Below, in pieces: positions 32,506 through 34,387 of a stretch of DNA of 34,387 bases. The number at the start of each line of letters is the position of its first letter. Position 1 is the stretch's first letter. The notes under the pieces were generated by a model. That model worked only from the letters and a program-made list of their open reading frames with translations, had not been told where the DNA came from and made no database searches. The translations under genes were made by a program, and so were the position numbers. The DNA is from Microbacterium sp. Leaf159 (GTDB lineage: Bacteria; Actinomycetota; Actinomycetes; Actinomycetales; Microbacteriaceae), in contig NZ_LMOU01000002.1 in NCBI RefSeq assembly GCF_001423615.1, positions 375,148 through 409,534 of the forward strand. The letters are read 5' to 3'.

Positions 32506-34387
32506 TCAGTGAGCCAGCGCTGCAGCCCCCGCGGGCCGAGGCACCCACCGGCGATGAGCGGTGTCGGCGCTCTCACCCTGCGCGTCTCGCACCAGCGCCA
32601 GGCGCGGGCGCACCGCATCGGTGCGCGAGGTCGGGGGCTTGCGGGATCCGGCGCGCAGCGGTGGCACCCACTCGGCACCCGGGCCGCGATACCCCTGATC
32701 GGCGGCCGCATGCAGGGTCCACTGCGGATCCCACAGGTGGGTGCGACCGAGTGCGACCAGGTCGGCGCGGCCTGCCAGCAGGATCGAGTTGACGTCGTCG
32801 TGACTCGAGATGGCTCCGACGGCGATCACGGAGACGCCCGCCGCCGCCGCGACGCGGTTGCGGATCGCATCGGCGAACGGCGTCTGATAGCTGCGCCCGA
32901 ACTGAGGTTTCTCGTGCGTCGCGATCTGCCCCGACGACACGTCTATCGCGTCTGCGCCGTGGGCGATGAAGGCCCGGGCGATCTCGACGGAGTCGTCGAT
33001 CGTGTTCCCGCCGTCGATCCAGTCCTCGGCGGAGAGCCGCACGGTCAGCGGCAGATCCTCCGGCCAGGCGGCGCGCATCGCGTCGAACACCTCGAGCGGA
33101 TAGCGCAGGCGGTTCTCGAGAGAGCCGCCGTACTCATCTGTGCGCCGGTTCGAGATCGGAGAGAGGAACGACGAGATGAGGTATCCGTGCGCCGCGTGCA
33201 GCTCCGCCAGGTCGAACCCCGCGGCCGCTGCACGTCGCGTCGCCGCCACGAACTCCTCGAGGATCGCGGTCATGGTCGTCCGATCGATCTCCTCGGGCAC
33301 CTGATTCTTCGGCCCGTACGGGAGCGCCGACGGGGCCACGGTCTTCCAGTTGCCCTGATCGAGCGGCTGGTCGATCCCCTCCCACATCCGCCGGGTGGAG
33401 CCCTTGCGACCGGAGTGTCCGATCTGCACGCCGATCATGGCGGTCGAGTTGCCGTGCACGTAGCCGACGATGCGCCGCCAGGCGTCCGCCTGGGTGTCCG
33501 AGTAGAGCCCCGCACACCCCGGCGTGATACGCCCCTCGGACGATACGCACACCATCTCCGTCATCACGAGTCCGGCACCGCCCATAGCCTTGGAGCCGAG
33601 GTGCACCAGGTGGAAGTCGCCCGGCACGCCCTCGACCGACGAGTACATGTCCATGGGCGAGACCACGATGCGGTTCTTGAGTTCGAGTCGTCCGATGCGA
33701 TGAGGCCGGAACATCGCCGGCTCGTCGGCCTCGCGACTCGCCAGCGGCGCGCCGCGCACGACCTCGCTCGCGAAGGCGGGGTCGCGCACCGCCAGATTGT
33801 CGAGGGTGATGCGCCTGCTGCGGGTGAGCAGGTTGAAGGCGAACTGCAGGGGTTCCTGGTCTGCGTACTGCCCGATCCTCTCGAACCACTCGAGCGAGGC
33901 CTGCGCCGCGCGCTGCGTCGATGCGACCACGGGCCGACGCTCGGCCTCGTAGGCGTCGAGCGCGTCGTCGAGCGAGACATGCTCATGCACGCAGGCGGCG
34001 AGCGCGAGAGCATCCTCCATCGCCAGCTTCGTGCCGGACCCGATCGAGAAGTGCGCGGTGTGTGCGGCGTCGCCGAGGATCACGAGGTTCTCATGATGCC
34101 AGTGCTCATTGCGCACCGTGGTGAAGTTGAGCCACTTGGAGTTGTTCGTCAGCACCTCGTGACCGTCGAGCACCTCGGCGAAGAGCTCTCGGATCCGGTC
34201 GACCGAGTACTGATCGCTGACCCCGGGCGGGAAGAGCTCACCCTCGGTGGCGTCCAGACCGGCCGCGCGCCAGACGTCTTCATGCATCTCGATGAGGAAC
34301 GTGCTGCTCCCGTCGGAGTACGGGTAGCCGTGCAGCTGCATGATGCCGTGCGGCGTGTGCTGCACGGCGAACGTGAACGCCTCGAAC
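32506..34387 (-). CDS. bifunctional flavin monooxygenase / Old Yellow Enzyme fusion (salicylyl-CoA 5-hydroxylase or aminobenzoyl-CoA monooxygenase/reductase type), 5' end missing
   Basis: The visible 626 residues run off the right edge; upstream codons read FEAFTFA, so the N-terminal FAD dinucleotide fold is outside. The first part is the end of an aromatic-ring FAD monooxygenase, with LVILGDAAHTAHFSIGSGTK, the GD motif that contacts FAD. From about 210 residues in, a complete Old Yellow Enzyme domain follows: FRPHRIGRLELKNRIVVSPM, ELHAAHGYLISSFLSP, RRTDEYGGSLENRLRYPLEV. This fusion is known in 2-aminobenzoyl-CoA monooxygenase/reductase of Azoarcus and in proteins annotated as salicylyl-CoA 5-hydroxylase/oxidoreductase; both act on aryl-CoA thioesters. 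The RidA-like and FAH genes follow on the same strand, so a CoA-dependent aromatic pathway is likely. Substrate is undecided between salicyl- and anthranilyl-type. Confidence 0.85.
   Translation of the reverse strand, partial: FEAFTFAVQHTPHGIMQLHGYPYSDGSSTFLIEMHEDVWRAAGLDATEGELFPPGVSDQYSVDRIRELFAEVLDGHEVLTNNSKWLNFTTVRNEHWHHENLVILGDAAHTAHFSIGSGTKLAMEDALALAACVHEHVSLDDALDAYEAERRPVVASTQRAAQASLEWFERIGQYADQEPLQFAFNLLTRSRRITLDNLAVRDPAFASEVVRGAPLASREADEPAMFRPHRIGRLELKNRIVVSPMDMYSSVEGVPGDFHLVHLGSKAMGGAGLVMTEMVCVSSEGRITPGCAGLYSDTQADAWRRIVGYVHGNSTAMIGVQIGHSGRKGSTRRMWEGIDQPLDQGNWKTVAPSALPYGPKNQVPEEIDRTTMTAILEEFVAATRRAAAAGFDLAELHAAHGYLISSFLSPISNRRTDEYGGSLENRLRYPLEVFDAMRAAWPEDLPLTVRLSAEDWIDGGNTIDDSVEIARAFIAHGADAIDVSSGQIATHEKPQFGRSYQTPFADAIRNRVAAAAGVSVIAVGAISSHDDVNSILLAGRADLVALGRTHLWDPQWTLHAAADQGYRGPGAEWVPPLRAGSRKPPTSRTDAVRPRLALVRDAQGESADTAHRRWVPRPAGAAALAH

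Overview
This is a GC-rich (roughly 70 %) actinobacterial chromosome segment. Codon use, the many leaderless-looking promoters, and the gene families (PucR/GabR, RamB, AldR, a Rhodococcus/Kocuria-type putrescine oxidase) fit Microbacteriaceae, most likely Microbacterium; this is inference, since no rRNA is present. There is no insertion sequence, phage gene or CRISPR array. The base composition looks even, so most of the window reads as resident chromosome.

Layout. (1) 1-5044: the 5' half of a tRNA-Trp on the minus strand, then a plus-strand pair, an HSP90-family ATPase and a 932-residue TPR-like protein of unknown role, closed by a repeat-rich convergent gap. (2) 5045-6769: poxB, pyruvate:quinone oxidoreductase. 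(3) 6865-16486, minus strand: a seven-gene putrescine/GABA unit, gabT - GABA permease - putrescine oxidase - universal stress protein - APC permease - two aldehyde dehydrogenases. Together these can import putrescine and GABA and carry putrescine through 4-aminobutanal, GABA and succinate semialdehyde to succinate. A divergent PucR-family regulator (16602-18110) shares a control region with gabT that carries two near-identical 17-bp direct repeats. (4) 18191-20761, minus strand: four genes that overlap each other: a SAV_915-like protein, a small WXG100-like protein, a larger protein with a WSG motif and a C-terminal glycine-rich membrane segment, and a four-helix membrane protein. This resembles a type VII secretion effector/immunity cassette and is the best candidate here for an undescribed system. 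(5) 20930-22252: an aromatic-acid-type MFS transporter with a TTG start. (6) 22259-26926: ramB divergent from aceA-aceB (glyoxylate bypass). (7) 26989-27845: two small genes, one a uridine-kinase relative that has lost its P-loop. (8) 28194-31115: an AraC regulator, then aldR divergent from ald (alanine dehydrogenase). (9) 31189-34387, minus strand: FAH-family hydrolase, RidA-like protein and a monooxygenase/Old Yellow Enzyme fusion cut by the window edge, probably an aromatic-CoA catabolic operon.

The shared theme is carbon and nitrogen scavenging: polyamines, GABA, alanine, acetate (glyoxylate bypass) and probably aromatic acids, each with a local regulator next to it. All functions are read from motifs and remembered family features; no database search was run.
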